Under the pieces are notes generated by a model, which was given only the letters and a program-made list of their open reading frames with translations, was not told where the DNA came from and did no database searches. A program made the translations under genes and the position numbers. 64,000 bases of DNA, taken from Streptomyces griseoviridis. Lineage in GTDB: Bacteria > Actinomycetota > Actinomycetes > Streptomycetales > Streptomycetaceae. Shown here one piece after another: positions 15,858 through 24,122 of this stretch (position 1 is its first letter; each line of letters starts with the position of its first letter). Where the stretch lies: contig NZ_CP029078.1 of NCBI RefSeq assembly GCF_005222485.1, positions 8,898,737 through 8,962,736 on the forward strand, written 5' to 3'.

Positions 15858-16494
15858 AGGTCGAGAGAGGCCGACAGCGGCCGACAGAGGCCGACCGTCA
15901 GAGCCGGCGTCCCCGACTCGCAGGCTTGTTCGAGGTCTCAGCAGCGGTTCATCGGCGGGGGAGGCCAGAGCCCTCTTCGCCGCCGCGCCCTCGGTCGTCA
16001 TCATCCGGCGGCACGACGATGCTCCTGGTGGCTGGGGTCAGGGCCAACGGCCCCCATCCACCAGGAGCTTCGCGACTCGTCGGCCCGTCGGTGCTCGGTC
16101 TGTCCGGCGCGGCGGCGTCGCCCGGCGGAGATGCCGCGCCCGGGTCGCCGCGCGGCCCGCCGATGGCGCGTTACCCGGACGGAACCCGGGGAACGAGCGT
16201 GGAACCGGCTTGGCCGGTTGCCGCGTGTTACGCGGGCTGATAGAACCGTCTTAGGTAGTTCTATGTCGACTCGGAGAGCTCATGGCACCCCTCAGGGCCA
16301 GCGTCGGATACCCGGCCGCTGGCGGCGATCACCCAGCGCGCAGCAGGCGCCACCGGCGCCGCGTGGCCTACGCGCGCCACGCCGAGGCCGCGAGCAGAAG
16401 ACGACGGTGGAGTTGACGGCCAGGACGGCCTTCAATCCAGTGATCCCGATCTTCTTCACATCGCCGCAGAGTGCCAACTGAGACGAGGTCTGCC
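15858..16494. other. Non-coding gap, 637 bp, before exporter
   Basis: No gene was recognised. It contains a short three-fold tandem of a GGCCGACAG unit (about 15866-15897) and, at 16211-16235, a partial copy of the start of the conserved promoter element. The exporter's likely promoter is in the last 280 bp. Confidence 0.45.
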
Positions 16495-17805
16495 ATGGCC
16501 GAAAGTGTTCTTGTTTCTGAGCGGTCCACCGTTCCCAAGAAGGTTCTTTTTCCGCTCCTCTTAATCCCCATGTTCCTCGGCGGTGTGGACTCCACACTTT
16601 TCAACTCTGTCGCCTACGACCTGCCGGTCCTGACCGACTCATGGCGCCTGTGGTTTATCGACGGATACACGATCGCGCTCGCGTCGAGTATTGTCCTCGG
16701 GTCCCGTCTGGGTGCGCGACTTGGTCCGGGCGTCACGTTGGCGATCGGGCTCTTCGTGTTCACCGTCGCAGGCGCGAGTCCCGCACTGCTGGACTCACCG
16801 GTGGCATGGACGGCGACTCGGTTCGTGCAAGGCTTCGGCTACGCGCTGATCGTGTCGAGCGTCGCCTCGGTCATCGGCGGTCTGCCCAACACGGCAGAGC
16901 GCACCCTGGGTTACTCCCTCTGGATCACCACGTACAGCATCGGCGCCGGCGCGGGACCGTTGATCGGCCGTGCGTTCGTCGATGGCGGCGCGTACACCAT
17001 GCTGTTCTGGCTCCCCGCCGCGATCGCTCTCGTGGTGGGAGTGTTCGCGACCCTGCTGTTGCGCAGTATCAATCTGGGCCAGGCCGCGTCCACCAAAATC
17101 GATGTCGCTTCTTCCGTCCTGGCTTTCCTCGGCTTCGGACTCTTCGTGGCAGGTCTTCAGAGTCACGGTCCGGCGCTCGGACGAGTACTGGCGACCGCTG
17201 CCGGCTGCGGCGTCCTTGCGGTATTCAGTACGCGCCAGCTCCGCTCCCGGGATCCGCTCATCGATGTGCGCATGCTCAACTTCTCCCGACTGGGAGCCCC
17301 TTCGCTCGCGCTGGTCGTCGGATCGGCGAGTTACACGGGATCGGTGTTCCTGTTCAGCGCGCAGGCCGATTCACTGCTGGCCATCCTGCCGGTTTCCGTG
17401 CTGGCACTGTGGGTGTCGCTCGGAGGATTCGCCTTCCACAAACTGCAATCCCGTTTTTCCCCGGTGCACATGTTGCAGGTCAGCCTGGCCACATGCGCTC
17501 TCGGCCTCGTGGTAGCTGCCTTTGTCGGCCTGTGGCCGGCCAGCTTCCTGATCGGTCTCGGGGTGGGCGTCTCGATGGCGTCCGGAGACTCGTACCTGCT
17601 CGGGAGCGTCCCGCCCAAGGACGTCGCGCGCGCCGCCGCTCTCCAGGAGACCAGCCTCGCGGTGGGCGCGGCGCTGGGCGTGGCCGGGTTCGGCGGCATC
17701 TTCGCCGCCACCAGCTCGGTCGTGGGAACGGCCGTCATCACAGCGGTCATCGTTGCCGTCGTCGTCTGGGCCATCCGCTTCAACCGCGGCGTTTTCTCAG
17801 CGTAG
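16495..17805 (+). CDS. MFS transporter, probable exporter of the ect-like product
   Basis: A 436-residue integral membrane protein with about 13-14 hydrophobic segments and no long soluble domains. The first helix (VLFPLLLIPMFLGGVDSTLF) and the LGSRLGARLGPGVTLAIG loop match the DHA2-like drug:H+ antiporter group of the major facilitator superfamily. ATG 16495 is used because the product then begins with a short hydrophilic N-terminus. It is the last gene before unrelated functions and follows the EctD-type gene on the same strand. Product export is inferred from position only. Confidence 0.85.
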   Translation: MAESVLVSERSTVPKKVLFPLLLIPMFLGGVDSTLFNSVAYDLPVLTDSWRLWFIDGYTIALASSIVLGSRLGARLGPGVTLAIGLFVFTVAGASPALLDSPVAWTATRFVQGFGYALIVSSVASVIGGLPNTAERTLGYSLWITTYSIGAGAGPLIGRAFVDGGAYTMLFWLPAAIALVVGVFATLLLRSINLGQAASTKIDVASSVLAFLGFGLFVAGLQSHGPALGRVLATAAGCGVLAVFSTRQLRSRDPLIDVRMLNFSRLGAPSLALVVGSASYTGSVFLFSAQADSLLAILPVSVLALWVSLGGFAFHKLQSRFSPVHMLQVSLATCALGLVVAAFVGLWPASFLIGLGVGVSMASGDSYLLGSVPPKDVARAAALQETSLAVGAALGVAGFGGIFAATSSVVGTAVITAVIVAVVVWAIRFNRGVFSA

Positions 17806-18136
17806 TCAGACCGCCTTCGATCGGTCACGAGCCTCCGCCGGGCTGCTGACGGGGGCTCTGCGGTCGTGCGCTCCGCCGCCGGTCTGGGCGCCAAGCCCCT
17901 GGTGGCCGACCTCGGCCGGGGCGCCGGGGCAGGCCAGTTGACGGGCAGCTCGATGCCGGTCCGCCCGTCGGGGCTGAGCCGGTCGATGATGTCGGCGGGT
18001 TCCCCGACGGCATCTGAGTGGTCGTGCGGATTCTGGCCGTGACGTGAAGGGGGCGCCCGCGTTGACGGAGCGGATCGTGATCCGGACCGGGCTTCACGAT
18101 CGTCGAACGTCCGTCTGCGTCACCTGGAGTTGCGCT
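17806..18136. other. Non-coding gap, 331 bp
   Basis: No gene, hairpin or repeat that I can support was seen. Confidence 0.4.
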
Positions 18137-18772
18137 GTGGGTAAGTCGTCTCTGCGTCTGGCCGGCCTTGCCGTTGGTTGTCTGGGAGTCCTCGCGGCGG
18201 TTGTGCCGCCGGTGGCGGCCCGGGAGGCGGGCAGTGTCCTGCCGCCTCTGCCGCTGAAGGCCGGCGACCCGTACTACTTCTGCCTCACCGACGCGTCCGC
18301 GAAGGCCCTGGCGACGGCACGCATCAGTCTCGACGCCGTCAAGCCGAACACCGTGGTGACCTACAAGGCCCACACGTGCATGCGCGGCACCCTCACGAAG
18401 GGCCAGATCAACACCGACCTGACCGGCCTGACCGGCGAGGGCACGGGCGGCTTCGCGTTCCAACGCGACGGCAGGCGCGCGGAGTTCACCGTCCCCAGGG
18501 TCGCACTCCGCCCGGACATGACCGGCTCGTGGACCGCGGAACACAAGGGGCGGCGCATCGAGATGTTCATCTCCACCAAGGTCGGCGCGAAGCTCTCGCT
18601 GACCAAGGTGAGTGCCGAACGCCTTCCGATGGCGCTGACCAAGCAGGGCGCCGACGCCCTGGCGGGGACGTTCGGCACCAGCCCTGTACCGTCCGGCACC
18701 CCCTTCTTCGAGGGCAACGCCAGCTTCGATGTCCTGAACACCCTCACCAGCCCCCTCACCACCAAGCCGTAA
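18137..18772 (+). CDS. Secreted hypothetical protein
   Basis: A 211-residue protein if GTG 18137 is the start. It begins with a signal peptide: KSSLRLAGLAVGCLG, then LAAVVPPVAA with a likely Ala-x-Ala cleavage around residue 30. The mature part has two cysteines (FCLTDAS and HTCMRG) that could pair. It is rich in short beta-like stretches, with no catalytic motif I know. The gene after it on the same strand is a PapA5-like protein 78 bp away, so the two may be co-transcribed. An upstream in-frame start would bury the signal sequence and is rejected. Confidence 0.7.
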   Translation: MGKSSLRLAGLAVGCLGVLAAVVPPVAAREAGSVLPPLPLKAGDPYYFCLTDASAKALATARISLDAVKPNTVVTYKAHTCMRGTLTKGQINTDLTGLTGEGTGGFAFQRDGRRAEFTVPRVALRPDMTGSWTAEHKGRRIEMFISTKVGAKLSLTKVSAERLPMALTKQGADALAGTFGTSPVPSGTPFFEGNASFDVLNTLTSPLTTKP

Positions 18773-18850
18773 CCCGGCGCAGGGCCCGCGGCCGGACCAC
18801 CGCGACCGACAGGTGGCTGAACAGTCAGCCCGCAGCGAGGGGAACGTGTG

Positions 18851-20071
18851 ATGGAGCGGTCGCTCGCGCCGCACGAGGCGGCCATTGCGTCGGCCGGGGT
18901 CCGGCTCGTGCTGCACAGCGAACTCGAAGGCAGCCTTGACGACGCGGTCCTGGCGCGGGCACTGGTCCAGCTGCGGAAGAGCTACCCGCTGACCGCGGGG
19001 AGCATCACCCACCGGACCGGAGAGACCCGCCCACACGTCCAGGTCGGGGAGTCGGCAGCGGGCCCGGCGCTCGGCCACAGCAGTGACTTCGACGACGAGA
19101 TCAGCGCTCCGCTCGACTGGGGGAAGGGCCCGCTTCTGCGGGTCTCGGTCGTACGCGACGGCCGTACTCGTGTCGTGATGACGTTGCTGCGGGCTTTCGC
19201 CGACGCCATGAGCTACCAGGCACTCCACCAGCGCCTGTGGACCCTCTACACCGCGCTCGCCACGGGCCGACCCCTACCGGCCGGACCGGTCCGGCCGGTA
19301 CTGGGCCCCGCGCTCGACGACATCCTCGCCGCACGCTTCACCCCCGCGCGGTTGCGTGACTTCGTCGCCGAACGGGCAGGGCTGGATACGCAGGCCCCGC
19401 CGGCGCTCCTGCCCGCACTCGCGTCGCGCGACGGCGGCCCCGGCCCCGATCCGAGCTTCGGGATCACCCGTGTCGAGGCGAGCCCCCGCCGGTACGAGCG
19501 GCTACTCAGCCAGGCCCGCACGGCTTCCCTGAGCCTCAACTCCCTGGTGAGCGGGGCCCTGTTGACCAGTCTGCGATCCCTGTTCCCTACTCAGAAGGAA
19601 CCGGTGCGCGTGCTGTGCACCATGGCCGTGGACATGCGCCGCAGACTCTCCCCGCCCATGCCGCCGGAGATCCTCCAGTCGGCGGCCACCACCACCTCCA
19701 TACGGCTCTGGATCGGCGGCGACGCACAGCCGGTCGACGTGGGCCGCGACATGGCCGCACAGCTGCGCGCGCATCTCGACAGCGGGGCTGCGGCCATGGA
19801 GTTGGCGGCGTTCCCCTACATGCTCGAGCAGCGCCCGCCGAGCCTGGTCATCACCAATGTGGGCACCATCGCCGAACCGCCCCTGCCGCCGGGACTGCGG
19901 ATCAGCAGGGTGCGTCTCGCCCCGCTCGGACGCGTCCCCATGATCTTCGCCGTGATCAGCCGCTACCGGGGCCGGCTCACCGTCGACCTGACCCATAGCA
20001 GGGCCTGGTACACCGAGACCCAGATCAAGGAACTGTCTGGTCATCTGGCAGCGGCTCTCGAACCGGCCTGA
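18851..20071 (+). CDS. PapA5/condensation-fold acyltransferase-like protein lacking the HHxxxDG motif
   Basis: A 406-residue protein that follows PapA5-type phthiocerol acyltransferases in overall order. It has LAPHEAAIASAG at the N-terminus (PapA5 has LSHSEE) and the two-lobed chloramphenicol-acetyltransferase fold pattern. Where the catalytic HHxxxDG should be (PapA5 HHCMADG), it reads LRAFADA in VVMTLLRAFADAMSYQAL. Both histidines are lost and only the structural Asp remains. It is therefore unlikely to be an ordinary acyltransferase and may be a binding or pseudo-enzyme form. It is paired with the secreted protein upstream. Confidence 0.65.
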   Translation: MERSLAPHEAAIASAGVRLVLHSELEGSLDDAVLARALVQLRKSYPLTAGSITHRTGETRPHVQVGESAAGPALGHSSDFDDEISAPLDWGKGPLLRVSVVRDGRTRVVMTLLRAFADAMSYQALHQRLWTLYTALATGRPLPAGPVRPVLGPALDDILAARFTPARLRDFVAERAGLDTQAPPALLPALASRDGGPGPDPSFGITRVEASPRRYERLLSQARTASLSLNSLVSGALLTSLRSLFPTQKEPVRVLCTMAVDMRRRLSPPMPPEILQSAATTTSIRLWIGGDAQPVDVGRDMAAQLRAHLDSGAAAMELAAFPYMLEQRPPSLVITNVGTIAEPPLPPGLRISRVRLAPLGRVPMIFAVISRYRGRLTVDLTHSRAWYTETQIKELSGHLAAALEPA

Positions 20072-20231
20072 CCTGGGGGCCGGCCCTCGCGGTCGGGCAT
20101 CGGCGGGTGGAGCGCCTTCCTTGGGCCCTGGAGGTTCCCCCTCCGATTCACAGAATCGTCCGGACGCCGCGCGGTGCGGACTCCTGCCAAGCCCCGTGCC
20201 GATCCCGCCCGTGCCCCAACGGGGCCGCCGG

Positions 20232-21482
20232 TCAGTCGACTTCGCTCATCCGCGGCGCCTCGTCCGTCGTCGCCCGCGTCACCTCGAAGGGTCCACCTCG
20301 GCGTCCTACTACCCGCTCGACGACCACGGCGGAGAGGCACAGCACGGCGGCTGCTACAGAAAACACGGGGAAGATCGCGGTGTCGCTCCAGACGGTCGCG
20401 CCGATGCCCACCAGGAGCGTGGGCGTGATGAGCGCGCCGTACGCGAGCAGGTAGAACATGGACATGACCGCCCCGCGCCGCTCGGCGGGGATGTGCGCGG
20501 TCAGATGGCGCAGGGAGCCGCCGAAGGCGAGTCCGTAGGCGCCGCCCTGGAGTGCGACGGTGACGATGATGACGACGGCGTTGCCGGTCGCGAAGCCCGC
20601 CACTCCGGCCACCATGAGCACGGCGAGCGCCGTGTCGCCGACGAGCGCCACCGTGCGGGCCGGGAATCGGGCGCTGACGACCTGGGTGGTGGCGGCGGAG
20701 AGAGTCACGGCCGCGATGACGACGCCGCCGAAGAACGGTCCGTCGACGTGCGCCGCGTGAGCGGCGATCGACGGCTCCAGGGAGAAGCAGACCCCGAGCA
20801 CCGTCCAGGCGGCGCCCGCGCCGATCACGGCGAAGATGAAGCGCCCGCGGATCTCCCTGGGCACCTGCGGACGCGGGATCCCCAACGGCGCGGCACCGGC
20901 CGAGGGGTGCGGCTCACACATCACCAGAAGGAGGACGAACAGGACGACGGCGATGAGCGCGTCGGCGAGGTAGGGCAGGAACAGGGGGTGGAATCCGGTC
21001 TGGGCGAGGGCCGCGGTGCCGAGCGCCGCGACGGCGATGCCGACGTTGAAGGCGATGGCGGTGAGCGTCCCGCTCCGGGCCGCCCGCTCCGGGCTGACGT
21101 CCAGCAGAGCGGCCCCGCCGACGACGACGATCGCGCCGATCCCCAGGCCGTTGAGCATCCGCGCCACGACGAGGTAGCCGGGTCCCGCGGCGAAGACGAA
21201 GACGACCAGCCCCGCCAGCAGGAGCAGGACGGCGACCAGGAGCACGGGCCGTCGGCCGTACCGGTCGGACAGGGCCCCGGAGACGAGGATCGCGACGACC
21301 GCCACGGCCCCGTACGCGGCGAAGATGACGGTGGTGAGGAAGGGCGGATAGTCCCACTTATCGGCGTACAGGGAGTACAGCGGTGAGGGGATCGCGGAGG
21401 TCGCCTGCCCGAGCATGAGCAGAACGAGGAGGGTCGGGTAACTCCACGACTGGGGACGGCGGCCCGGGGAAAGTGTCCGCAC
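20232..21482 (-). CDS. MFS transporter
   Basis: A 416-residue, 12-helix major facilitator. GTG 21482 is the start because CCAGGAGTC lies just upstream. The loop 2-3 motif (GALSDRYGRRPVLL) is the canonical MFS signature G-x-x-x-D-R-x-G-R-R. It is divergent from an ArsR-type regulator across an 84-bp region with nested inverted repeats, the usual layout of a repressor-controlled efflux pump. The substrate is unknown. Confidence 0.88.
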   Translation of the reverse strand: MRTLSPGRRPQSWSYPTLLVLLMLGQATSAIPSPLYSLYADKWDYPPFLTTVIFAAYGAVAVVAILVSGALSDRYGRRPVLLVAVLLLLAGLVVFVFAAGPGYLVVARMLNGLGIGAIVVVGGAALLDVSPERAARSGTLTAIAFNVGIAVAALGTAALAQTGFHPLFLPYLADALIAVVLFVLLLVMCEPHPSAGAAPLGIPRPQVPREIRGRFIFAVIGAGAAWTVLGVCFSLEPSIAAHAAHVDGPFFGGVVIAAVTLSAATTQVVSARFPARTVALVGDTALAVLMVAGVAGFATGNAVVIIVTVALQGGAYGLAFGGSLRHLTAHIPAERRGAVMSMFYLLAYGALITPTLLVGIGATVWSDTAIFPVFSVAAAVLCLSAVVVERVVGRRGGPFEVTRATTDEAPRMSEVD

Positions 21483-21497
21483 GGAGACTCCTGGTAA

Positions 21498-21553
21498 GTT
21501 TGATGTGGATCGTACTTCGAGGATGCTAGGGAGAAGTACGACGCTCGTCAAAC
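21498..21553. promoter_or_regulatory. Nested inverted repeat between MFS and ArsR genes
   Basis: An 8-bp palindrome CGTACTTC (21511-21518) and GAAGTACG (21533-21540) sits inside a second inverted repeat GTTTGA (21498-21503) and TCAAAC (21548-21553). This is the probable ArsR operator overlapping both divergent promoters. Confidence 0.65.
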
Positions 21554-21566
21554 ATGGAGTTGTCTG

Positions 21567-21893
21567 ATGCCGCCCTGGGAGACCCCGTCCGACCAGTTGC
21601 CGCCCGTCGCCGCCGTCCAGAAGCTGCTGCGCGCGCTCGCGGACCCCGCACGCCTGGAAATGGTCCGCCGCCTGGCCGTGCATCCCGCCGAGGAGGCGTC
21701 CTGCTCGGACCTCTACGACGGCCTGAGCAAATCCACCGCGACCCACCACTTCAAGATCCTGGTAGAGGCGGGCATCCTCCGCCCGGTCATGGTCGGCCCC
21801 TCCCGGGGCCACCGTCTCCGCCGATCCGCCCTCCAGGAGTCGGTGCCCGGCCTGCTGGACGCGCTGATGGACGCCTTGGCGCGGGAGGGCTGA
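21567..21893 (+). CDS. ArsR family transcriptional regulator
   Basis: A 108-residue winged-helix repressor (LLRALADPARLEMVRRL, then the recognition helix in LSKSTATHHFKILVEAGIL). There is no metal-binding ELCVCDL motif: the corresponding position reads ASCSDLYDGL with one cysteine, so it may not sense metals. It is divergent from the MFS gene and probably represses it. Confidence 0.88.
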   Translation: MPPWETPSDQLPPVAAVQKLLRALADPARLEMVRRLAVHPAEEASCSDLYDGLSKSTATHHFKILVEAGILRPVMVGPSRGHRLRRSALQESVPGLLDALMDALAREG

Positions 21894-22117
21894 CAGACGG
21901 ACTTGGGGCGGGGTTCACGCCGGCTCGGGTGTCCCTGCCGGGACGGCGCGGACAGCGGCGAGTGGTGCATGTCCCATGGGGCGGCTGGGGCTGCCCGGTC
22001 CGATGCACCAGCAGGCCACGGACTCCAGGGCTCGGGCAGGTCCGTGCAGGCGTGTCGCGGCGAACGACTCGTCGTCGGCGCCCGCCGCTGCCCGGCGTTG
22101 CCGTCGCCGGAACCGAG

Positions 22118-23236
22118 TCAGCCCCCGGCGAAGGCGCTGATCAGGTTGTGAGGTGCGTCGTCGCCCAACATGGTGCTGAGATCGGGTGCTTCGGCATGGG
22201 CCGCCGCGGTGCGTACGAACATGGCCTGCTCGAACTCGGCGAGCGCCGACTCCGTGTCGCCGGGGTGCGCCGCTATCGCCTTGCCCAGTTCGGCGCCGTC
22301 CAGCAGGGCCAGGTTGGCGCCCTCTCCGTTGGGGGCCGTCAGGTGTGCGGCGTCGCCGATCAGGGTGACGCCGGGGGTGCGGTCCCAGACGTGTTGGCCG
22401 GGCAGGGCGTAGATGTGGCGCAGCGCTGGAGGGGTATCGCCGTCGGTGACCAGCGCGGTGAGTTCCGGTGCCCAGCCGTCGAATTCCCGCACGATCCGCG
22501 CGGTGGCCGCGACGGGATCGGTGAAGTCCATTCCGCTGAACCAGTCCTTCGGCCGGGCGAGCATGACCCAGGTGTGGAGGTTGCCGCCGCGCTCCCGGTG
22601 CGCCAGGATCCCCCTTCCCGGTTCGAGCACCATCATCGCTCCGCCACCCACCGTCTCCGCGCTGGTCGGGTGCCGGTTGTCGCCGTCGAACAGGTGGGTC
22701 TCGACGAACGAGAAGCCGGTGTACCCGGGCGTCGCCCCGGAGAGCAGCGGGCGGACCCGCGACCAGGCGCCGTCCGCCCCGACGAGCAGGCGCGTGATGA
22801 CCGTCGTGCCGTCGCCGAATGCCACTTCGTGCGCGCCGTCCCCGAGCGGACGGACGCCGCTGACCTTGCGGCCCCACCTGACTGTGCCGTCGGGCAGTGA
22901 GTCGAGCAGCAGCTGCCGCAGTTCGCCGCGCTGGACCTCGGGGCTGTTGCCGGTGCCGTCGTCGGGCAGGCCGAGCAGGAGGTTCGCGTTCCGGTCCAGG
23001 AGGCGGATCGCCTGGCGGCCTTCCAGGACTAGCTTGCGGAACTCCTCGGTCAGGCCCGCCGTCTCCAGCGCCGGCTGGCCGTTGTAGTCGCGGATGTCCA
23101 GCAGTCCGCCCTGCGTGCGCGCCGACGGGGAGGATTCCGCCTCGTGGACCGTGGACGGGATGCCGTGCAGGTGCAGCACCCGGGCCAGTGTCAGGCCGCC
23201 CAGACCTGCGCCGATGATCGTGACCGATGTCGTCAT
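22118..23236 (-). CDS. FAD-dependent monooxygenase, TetX/PHBH-like
   Basis: A 372-residue class A flavoprotein. Visible motifs are IIGAGLGGLTLARVL (FAD dinucleotide fold, from residue 7), LLVGADGAWSRVR (the DG motif contacting both FAD and NADPH), and VTLIGDAAHLTAPNGEGANLA (FAD ribityl contact). The last motif, with P-N-G-E-G-A-N, is typical of the TetX-like subgroup that hydroxylates or inactivates aromatic compounds. ATG 23236 follows GGAGGACCACC on the minus strand. It is divergent from a TetR regulator across a long palindrome, suggesting substrate-induced expression. Confidence 0.87.
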   Translation of the reverse strand: MTTSVTIIGAGLGGLTLARVLHLHGIPSTVHEAESSPSARTQGGLLDIRDYNGQPALETAGLTEEFRKLVLEGRQAIRLLDRNANLLLGLPDDGTGNSPEVQRGELRQLLLDSLPDGTVRWGRKVSGVRPLGDGAHEVAFGDGTTVITRLLVGADGAWSRVRPLLSGATPGYTGFSFVETHLFDGDNRHPTSAETVGGGAMMVLEPGRGILAHRERGGNLHTWVMLARPKDWFSGMDFTDPVAATARIVREFDGWAPELTALVTDGDTPPALRHIYALPGQHVWDRTPGVTLIGDAAHLTAPNGEGANLALLDGAELGKAIAAHPGDTESALAEFEQAMFVRTAAAHAEAPDLSTMLGDDAPHNLISAFAGG

Positions 23237-23268
23237 GGTGGTCCTCCTGGAGTGTGGCCGATCCTGAA

Positions 23269-23316
23269 TGGATCGCCACTCCAAAAAAGCTAGCACGACG
23301 TTGGAGCGGCGATCCA
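23269..23316. promoter_or_regulatory. Long imperfect palindrome, TetR operator
   Basis: TGGATCGCCACTCCA (23269-23283) and TGGAGCGGCGATCCA (23302-23316) form an inverted repeat with 14 of 15 matching positions and an 18-bp spacer. It lies between the monooxygenase and the TetR gene, 20 bp from the TetR start. Binding by the TetR protein is inferred. Confidence 0.7.
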
Positions 23317-23335
23317 CCCGTGCGATACTGGGACC

Positions 23336-24022
23336 ATGGCGAAGACACCCGCGAACGGATCGGCGCGGACCCCGAGGCGCAAGGACGGCCTGTCCAGGGA
23401 CGTGATCATCCAGACCGCGATCGAACTCCTGGACGGCGGCGGCGAGAGCGCGCTGACCCTGCGCGCGCTCACCGTGCACCTGAGCACCGGTTACGGAGCG
23501 ATCTACCACCACGTCGCGGACAAGGGTGACCTGCTCTCGACCGCCACCGACGAGGTCTTCGCCCGCGTGCTGACCGGCGCGGTCGTCGACGCGGACCCGC
23601 GCGAGAGCCTGCGCCGCCTCGCCCTGGGGCTGTTCGACGCGATCGACGCCCACCCCTGGGTCGCGGCCGAACTCTCCCGGCAACCGTGGCGACCCGCCCT
23701 GCTGGACTTCTACGAGAGCATCGCCCGACTGCTGGACGCACTCGACGTCCCCGCGCGGGCACGCTTCGACGCGGCCGGCACGTTCATGAGCTACGTCCTC
23801 GGCGAGGCCGTGCAGAACGCCGCTAACGCCCGCCAGTTGGCCGACAGCGGCACGGACCGGGCCGCCTTCCTCGATGCCGCCGCCGCGCACTGGGCGGAGG
23901 TGGACCCCGGCAAGTACCCCTTCGTGCACGCGGCCGTGAAGCAACTGCGCGAGCACGACGACCGCGAGCAGTTCCTCGCGGGCGTCGACATCGTCATGGC
24001 GGGCATCGCAACCCTGCGGTAG
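23336..24022 (+). CDS. TetR/AcrR family transcriptional regulator
   Basis: A 228-residue protein. A basic N-terminal tail (TPRRKDGLSRD) precedes the HTH (LTLRALTVHLSTGYGAIYHHVADKGDLL, residues about 40-67). The C-terminal ligand domain resembles the TetR_C groups that control flavin monooxygenases or tetracycline-like resistance. It is divergent from the FAD monooxygenase, with a shared palindromic operator. Confidence 0.88.
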   Translation: MAKTPANGSARTPRRKDGLSRDVIIQTAIELLDGGGESALTLRALTVHLSTGYGAIYHHVADKGDLLSTATDEVFARVLTGAVVDADPRESLRRLALGLFDAIDAHPWVAAELSRQPWRPALLDFYESIARLLDALDVPARARFDAAGTFMSYVLGEAVQNAANARQLADSGTDRAAFLDAAAAHWAEVDPGKYPFVHAAVKQLREHDDREQFLAGVDIVMAGIATLR

Positions 24023-24122
24023 GCGGCGACCGCCCGCCCACGAGCCCGGTGTCCACCGACCGGATTCCGCGCTCGATCGGTGTCGTGGGTGACCTTGATA
24101 GGGGTTCCGGGATTCTGTCTGG

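Noticed and set aside
20121..21386. Long plus-strand frame opposite the MFS gene
   Set aside because: Rich in Gly, Asp, Arg and Glu without any domain; the minus-strand transporter explains the region.
21567..21893. Metal-sensing ArsR
   Set aside because: The usual ELCVCDL metal site is absent; only one cysteine lies near that position.
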